Of a stretch of 64,000 bases of DNA, positions 8,778-17,934 are shown piece after piece. Both the position numbers and the translations under genes were made by a program. The notes beneath the pieces were generated by a model that searched no databases, was not told where the DNA came from, and saw nothing but the letters and a program-made list of their open reading frames with translations. Every line of letters begins with the position of its first letter. The stretch's first letter is position 1. This stretch comes from JACCSI01 sp963815285 (GTDB lineage Bacteria; Acidobacteriota; Vicinamibacteria; Vicinamibacterales; UBA2999). Location of the stretch: contig CAWFGB010000007.1 of the NCBI GenBank assembly GCA_963815285.1, forward strand, positions 124,001 through 188,000. The letters run 5' to 3'.

Positions 8778-9689
8778 ATGCCGAACCTCCCCTCGCACTC
8801 CGCAAGCCCCCAGTCCTTTACTCGGCGCCATGCGCTGCGATCCGCGGCCGCGGTGGCCCTGGCTGGCCTGGCGCATCCCTTGCGCTCCCGAGCGGCCGCT
8901 CGGGCGCAATCGACTGGGCGCGTGGTGTCGCGAGGGCGGCTACGGCAGTCGGTCAGCCGCTGGTGCTACCAGAAAATGCCGCTGCCCGATCTCTGTCGGG
9001 CGGTGGCGGCGATGGGCGTTCCGGCCATCGATCTGCTCGAGCCGCAGGACTGGCCGGTGGTGCGGGATCATGGCCTCGTCTGCTCAATGGGCTACGGTGG
9101 CGGCGGCACCATCCGCGACGGTCTCAACAACCGCGCCAACCACGATCGAATCGTCGAGAACCTCATCGCGGCGATGCCAAAGGCGGCCGCGCTCGGCGTG
9201 CCCAACCTGATCACGTTCTTCGGGAACCGCCAGGGCCGAAGCGACCGTGAGGCCATCGACAGCTGCGTCACCGGCCTCAACCGTCTCAAGGCCGCGGCTG
9301 AACAGCACGGCATCACGGTGTGTGTCGAGTTGCTGAACAGCAAGGTCGATCACGCGGATTACCAGGGCGATCGCACCGCCTTCGGTGTCGAAGTGATCAC
9401 GGCCGTCAACTCGCCCCGCGTCAAGCTTCTGTACGACATCTACCACATGCAGATCATGGAGGGCGATGTCATCCGTACGATCCGGCAGCATCACGCACAC
9501 ATCGCTCACTACCACACCGGCGGCGTGCCGGGCCGCCATGAACTGGACGAGACGCAGGAGCTGCAATGGCCGGCAATCTGCCGGGCGATTGTTGAGACTG
9601 GCTTCACTGGATATCTCGCGCACGAGTTCGTCCCGGTGCGCGATCCGATGACGTCGTTGCGCGAAGCGGTGGCGCTCTGCGATGTCTAA
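8778..9689 (+). CDS. Tat-exported sugar phosphate isomerase/epimerase (hydroxypyruvate isomerase-like)
   Basis: A 303-residue protein whose N-terminus has a twin-arginine signal (FTRRHALRSAAAVALAGLA), followed by a TIM barrel of the xylose-isomerase-like type. Metal-site landmarks are VCVELLNSK (Glu on strand 5), KLLYDIYHMQIMEGD (Asp/His), HTGGVPGRHEL and a final GYLAHEFVP. This order matches hydroxypyruvate isomerase-like proteins. The enzyme would interconvert a keto/aldo sugar or hydroxy acid, here in the periplasm, which fits the nearby exported GMC oxidoreductase. The exact substrate is unknown. Confidence 0.88.
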   Translation: MPNLPSHSASPQSFTRRHALRSAAAVALAGLAHPLRSRAAARAQSTGRVVSRGRLRQSVSRWCYQKMPLPDLCRAVAAMGVPAIDLLEPQDWPVVRDHGLVCSMGYGGGGTIRDGLNNRANHDRIVENLIAAMPKAAALGVPNLITFFGNRQGRSDREAIDSCVTGLNRLKAAAEQHGITVCVELLNSKVDHADYQGDRTAFGVEVITAVNSPRVKLLYDIYHMQIMEGDVIRTIRQHHAHIAHYHTGGVPGRHELDETQELQWPAICRAIVETGFTGYLAHEFVPVRDPMTSLREAVALCDV

Positions 9690-9719
9690 GCAAGCAGGCA
9701 TGCTGAAAGGACCGAGGAC

Positions 9720-10262
9720 ATGAAGGGACGGAGAGTCGTGACGGGTCATGACGAGCGCGGCAAGTCCGTGTTCGTCAGCGACGAGCAGGTCAAACCCATC
9801 GGCGTCACGCTCTTGCCTGGCGTCGAGTTCTGTCGCGTGTGGGGCGGAGACGAGCCGCCACAGTTCCCGAATGACGGAGCGATGCCGGTCGCGGGGACGT
9901 ACTTTCCTCCGCTCGGCGGATTCCGCATGGGGTTCTTTTCCCTCCCTCCGGGCGGAACGGGCGTGCCGCCGGGCAATGACTTCGATTTCGCAGCCGCGCT
10001 CAACGAGCTCGACACCAAACTGCCAGGTTTGTCCCAGTACATGGAACCTGACGCGCCGGGCATGCATACGACGCCGACCATCGACTTCGACCTGGTGCTG
10101 GCGGGGGAGGTGGTCCTCGAACTGGACGATGGCGCGACGGTCACGCTGCGACCCGGAGATACGGTCGTCCAGAACGGCACGCGACATCGCTGGCGCAATG
10201 ACGGAACGGTGCCTGCCACGCTGGCGTACTTCATCTGCGGCGCGCGTCACGCCGGACTCTGA
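9720..10262 (+). CDS. Cupin-domain protein
   Basis: A 180-residue cytoplasmic protein with a single C-terminal cupin: motif 1 region TPTIDFDLVLAGEVVLELDDG and motif 2 region LRPGDTVVQNGTRHRWRN. Only part of the usual histidine set is visible, so metal binding is uncertain. The N-terminal half (VTGHDERGKSVFVSDEQV) resembles cupins found beside catabolic genes. It starts 30 bases after the isomerase gene on the same strand, so the two may form one unit. No enzymatic role can be assigned. Confidence 0.85.
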   Translation: MKGRRVVTGHDERGKSVFVSDEQVKPIGVTLLPGVEFCRVWGGDEPPQFPNDGAMPVAGTYFPPLGGFRMGFFSLPPGGTGVPPGNDFDFAAALNELDTKLPGLSQYMEPDAPGMHTTPTIDFDLVLAGEVVLELDDGATVTLRPGDTVVQNGTRHRWRNDGTVPATLAYFICGARHAGL

Positions 10263-10274
10263 AGACCGCCAGCC

Positions 10275-12545
10275 TTACTGCGGACGCTCGAGGTGACGAT
10301 CGAAAAACTGCGCGAGCTTGCGATAGAAGTAAATCGCATAGTGCTCGCGGGCGGTCCATGCGTGCGTCGCCGCCGGTGCGGTGGCGAGGTCGAAGTCCTT
10401 ACCTAGCAGCATCAACCGCTCGGCCAGCGCCATCGTCGTCCGAAACGGCACGACGTCGTCCATCAGGCCGTGGATAATCAGCAGCGGATCGCGCAGGTTT
10501 TCGCCCAGGCTGAGCGCCGAGCCGCGAACAAACGCGTCCGGGTGTGTTGCCGGCGTTCGGGTGATGGCCACGTCGTCCGGTCCGAACGCGTGAGGATCGA
10601 CGGCGGGTGCGCCGGCCACGCCAGCAGCGAAGAGGCCTGGCTTCTTGAGCAACGCAAAGACCGTGACGAGGCCGCCATAGCTGCTGCCCCAGATGCCGAT
10701 ACGGCTGCCGTCAACGTATGAGAGCGACTTCATCCCGTTGACGACTGTCTCGAGGTCATCGAGGTCTTTCCCGCCGTAGTCCATGAGAAACGCCTCACGA
10801 AACGAGCGGCCGTATCCGACGCTACCGCGGACATCCGCCTGGACGACGATGTAGCCCTGCTGGATGAGGAACTGCTGCAACGTGCCGGACAGACCGCCCC
10901 AGCGGTTGCGCACGGTGTTCATGTACACGGGGCCGAAAATCACAGGATGGCGGCGTGACTTGTCGAGTCCGTCGGGCTCCATGATGCGCGCATGCACTGT
11001 GAACCCGTCGTTGGCGTTCTTGAAGGCCTGATATCGCGCGCGGGCCCACCGGTGGTTTGAGAATTCCGCCAGCGGCGATGAGGTGACGCGCCGCTCCGAT
11101 GCACCAGGCCGTGTTTCGCGCATCACCAGCTCGGTCGGTGTGACATCGTCCGACCATAGCGAGGCGAGGTATCGCCCGTCGGGCGACACAACCGGGTCGT
11201 GGACGCCAGGCGTGGCCGTGATTGGCGTGGGAGCGCCGCCGCCCGCGGCCACGCGATACACGTGACGCTCGTAGGGGTTCTTCATCGTCCCGGTGAAGAA
11301 AATATTGTCGCCAGCAAGCTGCACCGTGGCGGCTCCGCGCTCTCCTGCGACATCCCATGCGCCTTGGGTGAGCGCCACCGGCGAAGGCGACGGCGCACCG
11401 GGATCCAGGATGTAGAGATGATCGCGATCGAGGATGTCCGCCACGATGACGATACGCCGGCCATCCGGATGCCACCGCGCGACGTAAGCGGGATAAATGC
11501 GCGTGTCACGGCGATCACGCCACACGAGACGTGGCGTCGTGGCTCCGGCGTCCACGATCCAGAGCCACCGATCGACTCCGGTGTCGGACACTTGATCGAT
11601 CAACAGACGGCCATCGGGTGACCACTCGAAGTCGCTGATGCCACGGTAGCCGGGCTCGTCGAGCGCAATCGGCTCGAGCGTCTTGGTGTCGACGCGGACG
11701 AGCGCCAGCGAACGCCGCTCGTTTTCGTCGCCGGGATAGCCGCGGCGCAGCTCACTGGCGACGGTCTCGTCGCCGAGATACGACGGGAACGGCACGGACC
11801 GAATGTGACGGCGGTCCACCAGGTGAAGGGCGATCGTCCGTCCGTCTGGCGCCCACGCGTACGGACGCCAGCTCGCGCCCCACACGCCCGTGCCCACCTC
11901 TCGATCGGCACGGTTGTAGGTGCCGAGCGGTACGCGGGCGATTCCCGCGATGGCCACGCTGGTCACACGCTCGGCCGCCGCGTTCCCGCCGTGAGTCGAG
12001 ATCCACAGATCGCCATCGCGAAGAAATCCCAGACGTGACCCGTCAGGGGAGATGGTGATCTCGGAGATTCCAGATCCGATTGGGATCTGGCGCGGAGCCC
12101 CACCGTTGATGTCCACCTGATACACGTCGCCCCGCGCGACGAACAGCAGCGAGCGACTGTCCGGCGTCCAAAGAACTTCGCTGATCCCGCCGCGGGCGCG
12201 GGCCGCGGCCTGCGCCGCCAGCGCCTCGGTCGTCGAGCCGGTAGGCGGAGGCGGCTGCGGATGCGTGCGCTGGAGATCGGTGACGCGCCGAAGTCCGGTG
12301 CCATCGGCAGCGACGAGCCAGAGGTCCCGAAAGGGCCATCCGGCGTCGTTCCATCGGAACGCCAGCATGCGGCTGTCGGGTGACCAGGTCGGCGACGCCG
12401 GCGCCGTGCCGATGATGCTCGGCAGCGCGGCGACGCGCTCCACGGTCAATTGCGCAGGCGAGGTGACTTGCCCGTGTATGGGAAAGGCGGGAAAGGCGGT
12501 GGCCACACTGGCGCTGACGAGAAGGGCAGCAAATTGCGTCCGCAT
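10275..12545 (-). CDS. Exported S9 family peptidase (DPP-IV/acylaminoacyl-peptidase type)
   Basis: A 756-residue serine peptidase with signal peptide (MRTQFAALLVSASVATAFP). The N-terminal propeller carries repeated SPD(S/G)R blades (WSPDSRMLAFRW, WTPDSRSLLF, ISPDGSRLGF). The C-terminal alpha/beta-hydrolase domain has the nucleophile in IGIWGSSYGGLVT, the Asp in HGLMDDVVPF and the His in APAATHAWT. It cleaves short peptides from outside the cytoplasm. It is convergent with the cupin gene (12 bases apart) and divergent from the permease gene. Confidence 0.93.
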   Translation of the reverse strand: MRTQFAALLVSASVATAFPAFPIHGQVTSPAQLTVERVAALPSIIGTAPASPTWSPDSRMLAFRWNDAGWPFRDLWLVAADGTGLRRVTDLQRTHPQPPPPTGSTTEALAAQAAARARGGISEVLWTPDSRSLLFVARGDVYQVDINGGAPRQIPIGSGISEITISPDGSRLGFLRDGDLWISTHGGNAAAERVTSVAIAGIARVPLGTYNRADREVGTGVWGASWRPYAWAPDGRTIALHLVDRRHIRSVPFPSYLGDETVASELRRGYPGDENERRSLALVRVDTKTLEPIALDEPGYRGISDFEWSPDGRLLIDQVSDTGVDRWLWIVDAGATTPRLVWRDRRDTRIYPAYVARWHPDGRRIVIVADILDRDHLYILDPGAPSPSPVALTQGAWDVAGERGAATVQLAGDNIFFTGTMKNPYERHVYRVAAGGGAPTPITATPGVHDPVVSPDGRYLASLWSDDVTPTELVMRETRPGASERRVTSSPLAEFSNHRWARARYQAFKNANDGFTVHARIMEPDGLDKSRRHPVIFGPVYMNTVRNRWGGLSGTLQQFLIQQGYIVVQADVRGSVGYGRSFREAFLMDYGGKDLDDLETVVNGMKSLSYVDGSRIGIWGSSYGGLVTVFALLKKPGLFAAGVAGAPAVDPHAFGPDDVAITRTPATHPDAFVRGSALSLGENLRDPLLIIHGLMDDVVPFRTTMALAERLMLLGKDFDLATAPAATHAWTAREHYAIYFYRKLAQFFDRHLERPQ

Positions 12546-12695
12546 GCTGTCGCCACTCTAAACCGTGTCGAGCCGGAAGCAATACAGTGTGGGCCTGAGT
12601 GACACCACGAGGTCGCGCTCCGCGGCGCCGCGTCCGACGGCGCTGATCGGCCGCCCAACCTGCGAGGCGGATCACGACTACACTGTGCGCCTCGA

Positions 12696-14198
12696 ATGAC
12701 CCGGGCCTCCAGCAACCAACCGTCGCCGCCGCGCCTGGCGCGCGAGTTGGGTTTGCTCGGGCTCACGGCGACGGGGGTGTGTGCCATGGTCGGGGCGGGT
12801 ATCAACATCATCCCGTTCATGATTCAGCGCAACGTCCCGGGCATTGGACCGTTCGTGCTGCCGGCGTTTGCGATGGCCACGCTGCCGGTGCTGCTCGCCG
12901 GCCTTGCCTATGCCGTGCTCGCCTCGGCGATGCCGCGGGCGGGCGGCACGTATGTCTTCGCCAGCCGCGGGCTCAGCCCGTATCTGGGATTCGTGGCCTC
13001 GTTTTCGCAGTGGTTCGCCTTGTGCGTCGCGATAGGGGTCGTGTCGTACGTGCTCGTGCCGTTCCTGCGCGACATCGCGATGGCGGCGTCGTGGCACGAT
13101 GTCGCGTGGTCGCTGGAGCGCGGGCCCGTGCGGCTGGCCATCTCCCTTGGGATCCTGTGGGCCGCTGTGGGCGTCAACCTACGCGGCGTCGCGCTGTACG
13201 AGCGGCTGGTGGTGCCGCTGATGTTTCTGACGTTCCTCCTCGGCGGCATTGTGATCGTCGCCGGCTTCATGTTCGACCACGCCGACTTCGCCGCCGCGCT
13301 GGTCGCGCGCGGGGAGGGCGAAATTCCGAACACGATGGCCCCGTCGATGAGTGCCGGTACGATGCTCACCGCATCTGCCGTGCTGTTCGCGTCGTTCATC
13401 GGCTTCGACTCGATCGCGCAAGCTGGCGGCGAAGCCAAGAACCCGGGACGCAACCTACCGCTGGCGATTGCCGTCGCCGTGGTGTCGGTCGCCGTGTTTT
13501 ACATGCTGTTCACCGCGGCCGTCTACCACGCGGTGCCGTGGCAGTACATCGCGGCACAGGCGCAGCAGCGCGATCTCACCGCACCTGGACTGCTCGGATA
13601 CCTGCTGCCCCCGTTCTGGACGATTCTGATCGTGTCCGCAGCGGCGGTCGCGCTCATCAAGGATCTGCCGCCGATGCTGCTCTCTGTCTCGCGGCTGATG
13701 TTTGCCTGGGCCGAGGACGGCATCTTTCCGCACGCCGTTGCCGCAGTGCACCCGAGATTCCGTACGCCGCACGTGGCCATCCTCGCCAGTGGGTTGATGG
13801 CGACGCTGTCCGTGCTTGGCAGCCATCTCGCTGGCGATTTCTTTCTGGGCGTGGACATCCTCGTGACCGCGATGCTCGTCAATTTCTTGCTGATGGCGGT
13901 GACCGTTCTCACCCTGCCGAGGCGTAATCCCGTGCTTGCGCGTGAGGTCACGGTGTTGCCATCACCCGTCCTGCGGGCGGCGCTGGCGGCCTTCGGTGTC
14001 ATCGTGCTGAGTTTGTTTCTGACGATGCAGACATGGAAGGATCTCACCGGGCCGGCAGTGGCGTGGTACTTTCGGTCGACCTACTTGTGTGCGGTCGTGC
14101 TTGCCGCCGGATCGGCGATCTACTGGCGCGAGGTTCGGGCGCTCCGGCGTCGCGGCGTGAATCTGCGTGAGCGCTTCGAGAAATTGCCGATCGATTAA
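12696..14198 (+). CDS. APC-superfamily amino-acid permease
   Basis: A 500-residue integral membrane protein with about 12-14 hydrophobic segments. The first helix has the unwound motif TATGVCAMVGAGINIIPF, typical of APC transporters. SFIGFDSIAQAGGEAKNPGRNLP is the conserved helix-6/loop region. An amino acid or amine is the probable substrate, taken up by proton or exchange coupling. It is divergent from an exported S9 peptidase, so a peptide-degradation/uptake partnership is plausible but only inferred from position. Confidence 0.9.
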   Translation: MTRASSNQPSPPRLARELGLLGLTATGVCAMVGAGINIIPFMIQRNVPGIGPFVLPAFAMATLPVLLAGLAYAVLASAMPRAGGTYVFASRGLSPYLGFVASFSQWFALCVAIGVVSYVLVPFLRDIAMAASWHDVAWSLERGPVRLAISLGILWAAVGVNLRGVALYERLVVPLMFLTFLLGGIVIVAGFMFDHADFAAALVARGEGEIPNTMAPSMSAGTMLTASAVLFASFIGFDSIAQAGGEAKNPGRNLPLAIAVAVVSVAVFYMLFTAAVYHAVPWQYIAAQAQQRDLTAPGLLGYLLPPFWTILIVSAAAVALIKDLPPMLLSVSRLMFAWAEDGIFPHAVAAVHPRFRTPHVAILASGLMATLSVLGSHLAGDFFLGVDILVTAMLVNFLLMAVTVLTLPRRNPVLAREVTVLPSPVLRAALAAFGVIVLSLFLTMQTWKDLTGPAVAWYFRSTYLCAVVLAAGSAIYWREVRALRRRGVNLRERFEKLPID

Positions 14199-14260
14199 TC
14201 GCCAACGAAGGACACCAGGGTCACGATGTTCACGGCACACCTACAGATGAGAATAGATCT

Positions 14261-14310
14261 TTCGTGCCCTTCGTGCCCCTTAGTGCCCTTCGTGTTGTTC
14301 GTGTCGATTG
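14261..14310. repeat. TTCGTGCCC word array
   Basis: TTCGTGCCC / TTAGTGCCC / TTCGTGTTG words repeat in the gap before the fusion gene. They are the complement-type relatives of the CACGAAGGGCAC words near 1061. Confidence 0.7.
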
Positions 14311-14323
14311 GCCGTGAACGCTG

Positions 14324-15778
14324 ATGATGTATTTGGTCGAACGCTGTGAGCTTGCGCCGGGTCTGTCGGTGTCTCGTGCAATTACGGGCCTATGGCAGAT
14401 CGCCGACATGGAACGGGACGGGCGGATGCTCGATCTCGAGCACGCGGCGTCGGCAATGGTGCCGTACGTGTCCGCGGGGCTCACGACCTTCGACATGGCC
14501 GACCACTACGGATCGGCCGAGCTCGTCGCCGGTGTTTACCGGGCGAAGTTCGGCGGCGATACGCAGCTGCTCACCAAGTGGGTGCCCCGGCCGGGGCGTG
14601 TGTCGAAGCGCGACACGCGAGAGGCGGTCGAACGCGCCCTGACACGTCTTCGTGCCGACACGCTCGACCTGCTGCAGTTTCACGCCTGGAATTACGCCGA
14701 TCCAAGCTGGCTCGAGACGCTGTTCGATCTGCAGGACCTCAAGAGCGAGGGCTTGATTCGTCACCTCGGCTTGACCAACGTCGATGCCGTCCACCTGCAG
14801 ATGGTCCTGCACAGCGGCATCGAGGTGGTGGCGAACCAGGTGTCCTTTTCGCTTCTCGATCAACGCGCGGCACGTGCGCTCGCCCCGCTGTGTGTGGAGC
14901 GGGGCATTTCCCTGCTCGCCTACGGCACGATTGCGGGTGGGTGGTTGACGGAACGATGGGTCGACCAGCCCGAGCCCGACTGGCAACGGACCGGGACCTG
15001 GTCGCAGATGAAATACGGGCGGTTCATCCAGGCCGCGGGCGGGTGGACCGCCTTCCAGCGGGTGTTGGCGGCGGCGGCCCGCGTGGCAGCGCGACACCAG
15101 ACGTCGATCGCCAACGTCGCCAGCCGCTTCATCCTGGAGCAGCCTGGCGTGGCCGCCGTGATCGTCGGCGCACGGCTGGGTGAGCGCGACCATAGTGCCG
15201 ACACCGCGCGGCTCTTCGCCTTTGCCCTGACAACCGCCGACAGGCACGAGTTGCAGGCTGCCGTGGACACCCTTCAGCCGATTCCCGGTGACTGCGGCGA
15301 CGAGTATCGGAAGCCGCCGTTTCTCACCGCCTCGGGAGACCTCAGTCATCACCTCGACGCCATGCCCGCGCCCTACGAGGTGGTCGCAAGCGGCGACGGG
15401 CGCCGAGCGTGTTTGAGCGGGACATCGTGGGAACGGATTGCCGGGTTCGCCCGCGCGGTACGGCACGGGAACCGAATCAGCGTTTCGGGCACCACCGCCA
15501 CGCTGGGCGAGCGCGTCATAGGCGGGCGCGATCCGGCCGCCCAGGCGCACTTCGTCATCGACAAGATCGAGGGCGCCCTCCAGTCGCTCGGCGCCTCGCT
15601 TGGCGACGTCGTCCGCACCCGCGTCTACGTGAGCGACATCGCCGATTGGGAACCGGTAGCGCGCGCCCATGGTGCCAGGTTTGCGATGATCCAGCCCGCC
15701 AACACGCTGGTACAGGCAACCCTGGTCGGCGAGGAATACCTCGTCGAGATCGAGGCCGAAGCGGAACTCTCGGCATAG
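14324..15778 (+). CDS. Aldo/keto reductase fused to a RidA-family domain
   Basis: A 484-residue two-domain protein. Residues 1-320 are an aldo/keto reductase TIM barrel with the full tetrad: D57 and Y62 in TTFDMADHYG, K85 in LLTKW, and H120 in LLQFHAWNY. The NADPH-binding end has VIVGARLGERDH. Residues about 365-484 are a RidA/YjgF domain (RISVSGTTA, LGDVVRTRVYVSDIADWEPVA, ending VEIEAEAEL). The arginine that archetypal RidA uses to bind the imine carboxylate is replaced: the PAR(S/T) site reads PANT. The fused domain therefore probably belongs to a Rid subgroup without enamine deaminase activity. The substrate is unknown. Confidence 0.9.
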   Translation: MMYLVERCELAPGLSVSRAITGLWQIADMERDGRMLDLEHAASAMVPYVSAGLTTFDMADHYGSAELVAGVYRAKFGGDTQLLTKWVPRPGRVSKRDTREAVERALTRLRADTLDLLQFHAWNYADPSWLETLFDLQDLKSEGLIRHLGLTNVDAVHLQMVLHSGIEVVANQVSFSLLDQRAARALAPLCVERGISLLAYGTIAGGWLTERWVDQPEPDWQRTGTWSQMKYGRFIQAAGGWTAFQRVLAAAARVAARHQTSIANVASRFILEQPGVAAVIVGARLGERDHSADTARLFAFALTTADRHELQAAVDTLQPIPGDCGDEYRKPPFLTASGDLSHHLDAMPAPYEVVASGDGRRACLSGTSWERIAGFARAVRHGNRISVSGTTATLGERVIGGRDPAAQAHFVIDKIEGALQSLGASLGDVVRTRVYVSDIADWEPVARAHGARFAMIQPANTLVQATLVGEEYLVEIEAEAELSA

Positions 15779-15779
15779 T

Positions 15780-15815
15780 CAAGGTTCAAGGGTTCAAGGT
15801 TCAAAGGTTCATAGG
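15780..15815. repeat. GGTTCAA word array
   Basis: AAGGTTCAAGGGTTCAAGG-type words repeat four times in the gap between the fusion gene and the next gene. A closely related array lies at 42608-42655. Confidence 0.8.
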
Positions 15816-15824
15816 TGAAGGGCG

Positions 15825-16922
15825 ATGAGGGTTCGCGAGCTCAGGACGGCTGACGAGTTGCACCAGTACGTGGAATTTGCCGCGAACGTGTACGCGGGCA
15901 TTGCCGCCTGGGTTCCTCCGGACGCGCATCACATGGTGGCGCAGCTGAGCGGGCAGGCGTTCGGCGGCAGTCACACGAGGATCCAGCCGTTCTGGGTCGA
16001 GGACGACGGACGCATCCTTGCGACCTGCACGGCGCTCATCGACGACCTGTTCAACACGCATTGGCACGACCGGGTCGGCCACGTGCTGTTCTTTGAAGCC
16101 TTGCCGGGGCAGGAGGCCGCGTCAGGCGCGGTGCTCGACACCACGTGCCGTTGGTTGCAGCAGCAGGGCTGCCGCCTCGCACGCGTCGGGTTCCTCTACG
16201 GCTGGCAGTTGCCGCTGACGATCGATGCCTACGACGAGGTGCCAACCACGTTTCACACCCTCAACCCGCCGTACTACCATCGCTATCTGAAGGATGCCGG
16301 GTTTGCCACTGAGAGCGGGCAGGCCGAGTTCATCATCGACTTCACGCCGGAATTGCAGGCACGGTATGAGGGGATGGTCGAGACGGCTTTGAAACGAGGC
16401 GTAGTGATGCGCCCCTGGAATTTCGCCGACGCGGCCACCGAGGCAGTCCTCTTCTCGCGGAATTACAACGCCACGTTTGGCGCGCACTGGGGCGCACCGC
16501 AGTTTACGGTGGAGGATTGTGCGGGGTTGATCACCGGGCTTCGCGAATTGCACGCGGAGGACCTGACCGCATTTGCCGATCTCGACGGCGAAACGATTGG
16601 TGCCGTGCTCGCGCTTCCGGATCTGAACCAGATGCTGCACCGATTGAAAACGGTAGCAGACCCGAACAGCGGGGAGGTCGGGAACGCCCTTGCCGCCATT
16701 GATCATGGTGCGTTGCTCTCGATCGGCGTCCTCGAATCAGCGCGCGGCACCGGCTTGAATCTCGCCATGGCGGCCCGCGTGTATCTTGCGATGATGGCCC
16801 GTGGCTACCGCAGCGCCAGCTACACGACCGTGCTCGACGACAACTGGCGCTCGCGCCGGACGGCCGAAAAGCTCGGCGGCCGCATTCGCCGCAACTTCGT
16901 CGTGTATCGGCGAGAACTGTGA
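15825..16922 (+). CDS. GNAT-type acetyltransferase-like protein
   Basis: A 365-residue cytoplasmic protein that looks like a double GNAT fold. The C-terminal half shows the acetyl-CoA site pattern (SIGVLESARGTGLNLAMAAR) and the typical last-strand order SASYTTVLDDNWRSRRTAEKLG. The N-terminal half has a degenerate equivalent (RVGHVLFFEAL, GCRLARVGFLYG). The YYHRYLKDAGF segment resembles the C-terminal strand of the first domain. The acceptor is unknown. It follows the fusion gene by 46 bases. Confidence 0.8.
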   Translation: MRVRELRTADELHQYVEFAANVYAGIAAWVPPDAHHMVAQLSGQAFGGSHTRIQPFWVEDDGRILATCTALIDDLFNTHWHDRVGHVLFFEALPGQEAASGAVLDTTCRWLQQQGCRLARVGFLYGWQLPLTIDAYDEVPTTFHTLNPPYYHRYLKDAGFATESGQAEFIIDFTPELQARYEGMVETALKRGVVMRPWNFADAATEAVLFSRNYNATFGAHWGAPQFTVEDCAGLITGLRELHAEDLTAFADLDGETIGAVLALPDLNQMLHRLKTVADPNSGEVGNALAAIDHGALLSIGVLESARGTGLNLAMAARVYLAMMARGYRSASYTTVLDDNWRSRRTAEKLGGRIRRNFVVYRREL

Positions 16923-17172
16923 TTCGGCGCGGCGAACCGTTCGCGCTGGATTCGGCGCGGGAGGTGTCGAGCGCGAATTGCCGAACGGAGGTCAACTCCC
17001 GAGGTCTGGCGCGGGCACTTGCTCGATGCGCTGGCGGCACACGAGCGTCAACTTCCACGAGCTGACGTGACGCTCTTCGTCGGCGAAATCGTCCCGGGCC
17101 CCAAGGGCCCGCGGTCTGGCACGTGCTCAAGAATCGGCTGCTGACTCGCGTGATCCCGTCGTTGCGCTAGCC

Positions 17173-17649
17173 TCAGCGTTCGGTGATGTCCGCGTTGATC
17201 TGAATCGGAATACACCCGCGCACGCTGGACGCCGCCGGACACTTCTGCTCGTGCGTCGCGAGCGCTCGCCCCGCGGCTTCTCTGGTACCGGCCGGGATAC
17301 GCAGCGTATAGCGCACCCGGATCCTTGCGATCCGAGGCACGCGGTTGACGACTTCAACGTCTCCTTCCACGTCAGCGCGCACGGCGCCGTCGTCGACCGG
17401 GATCTGGCGGCTCGCCAGAGCGCCGGCCAACGTGCCGAGCAGTCAAGCGCCTATGGCGGCGACCATGTGATCGAGCGTGGCTGGCAGCTCCTCGGCCGAC
17501 TCGACCCCGTAGAACTGCTTGATGCTGCCGTGCACGCCGAACCGGATTGGGTCCGCGAACGGCTGCACGTAGGCGTGACGAATCAACCCCTTGATGCGGT
17601 CGATCCCGACGCGGCTGGTATAGACCGGATCAGACATGATTCTCAGCAT
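17173..17649 (-). CDS. OsmC-family protein with in-frame TGA at the catalytic cysteine (candidate selenoprotein)
   Basis: One frame runs from ATG at 17649 (or 17637) to TGA at 17173-17175, 158 codons, interrupted by one TGA at 17443-17445. The context is DHMVAAIGA-(TGA)-LLGTLAGALASR, exactly where OsmC-family peroxidases carry the peroxidatic Cys (TGC/TGT). The resolving cysteine is present in HEQKCPAA. Right after the TGA the mRNA can fold into a stem (mRNA offsets 19-25 pairing with 30-37, one bulge) with a UGGC loop starting 26 bases from the TGA, which fits the bacterial SECIS pattern as I recall it. OsmC-like selenoproteins are known. Alternatives are a nonsense mutation or a sequencing error. 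Function: thiol or selenol-based reduction of organic hydroperoxides. Confidence 0.75.
17404..17442 (-). promoter_or_regulatory. Candidate SECIS hairpin downstream of the OsmC TGA
   Basis: Read on the minus strand, GGC+GCTC pairs with GAGC+(C bulge)+GCC, leaving a 4-base UGGC apical loop with G at its second position and about 25 bases between TGA and loop. A competing hairpin in the same place pairs CTGGCG with CGCCAG around an AGC loop. The stem is GC-rich, and GC-rich coding sequence often folds, so the element is supportive rather than decisive. Confidence 0.5.
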
Positions 17650-17714
17650 AATCCGCCAGTCGCATCCGCGTCAGATCTGATTGATCTGATGACCGCGGGC
17701 ACGCGCCTTGGCGT

Positions 17715-17910
17715 TTACGAATCCTGTCGCCGCGCGGCGCGGGCGGCATGGGGGAGGTGTACCGGGCGCGAGACACGCGCCTCGACCAGGATGTCGCGCC
17801 TCAAGATCCTGCCTGCTCGTTCGCGAGCGACCCGGAGCTGAGGCGCTTCACCCGCGAAGCGAAGACCCTGGCGTCGCTCAATCACCCGCAGATCGCCCAT
17901 CTGCACCCCT
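17715..17910 (+). pseudogene. Serine/threonine kinase N-lobe remnant
   Basis: Translation gives AGGMGEVYRARDTRLDQDVA and then, after a frame break, FASDPELRRFTREAKTLASLNHPQIAHLH. This is the glycine loop to alpha-C region of a PknB-type kinase, closely matching the kinase at 42729-45483. The catalytic lysine region (VALKIL) is destroyed by an indel and everything beyond the N-lobe is missing. It abuts the degraded end of the LysR gene on the opposite strand. Confidence 0.75.
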
Positions 17911-17934
17911 CCCGGAAGGGTTCAGCACGCCGCA

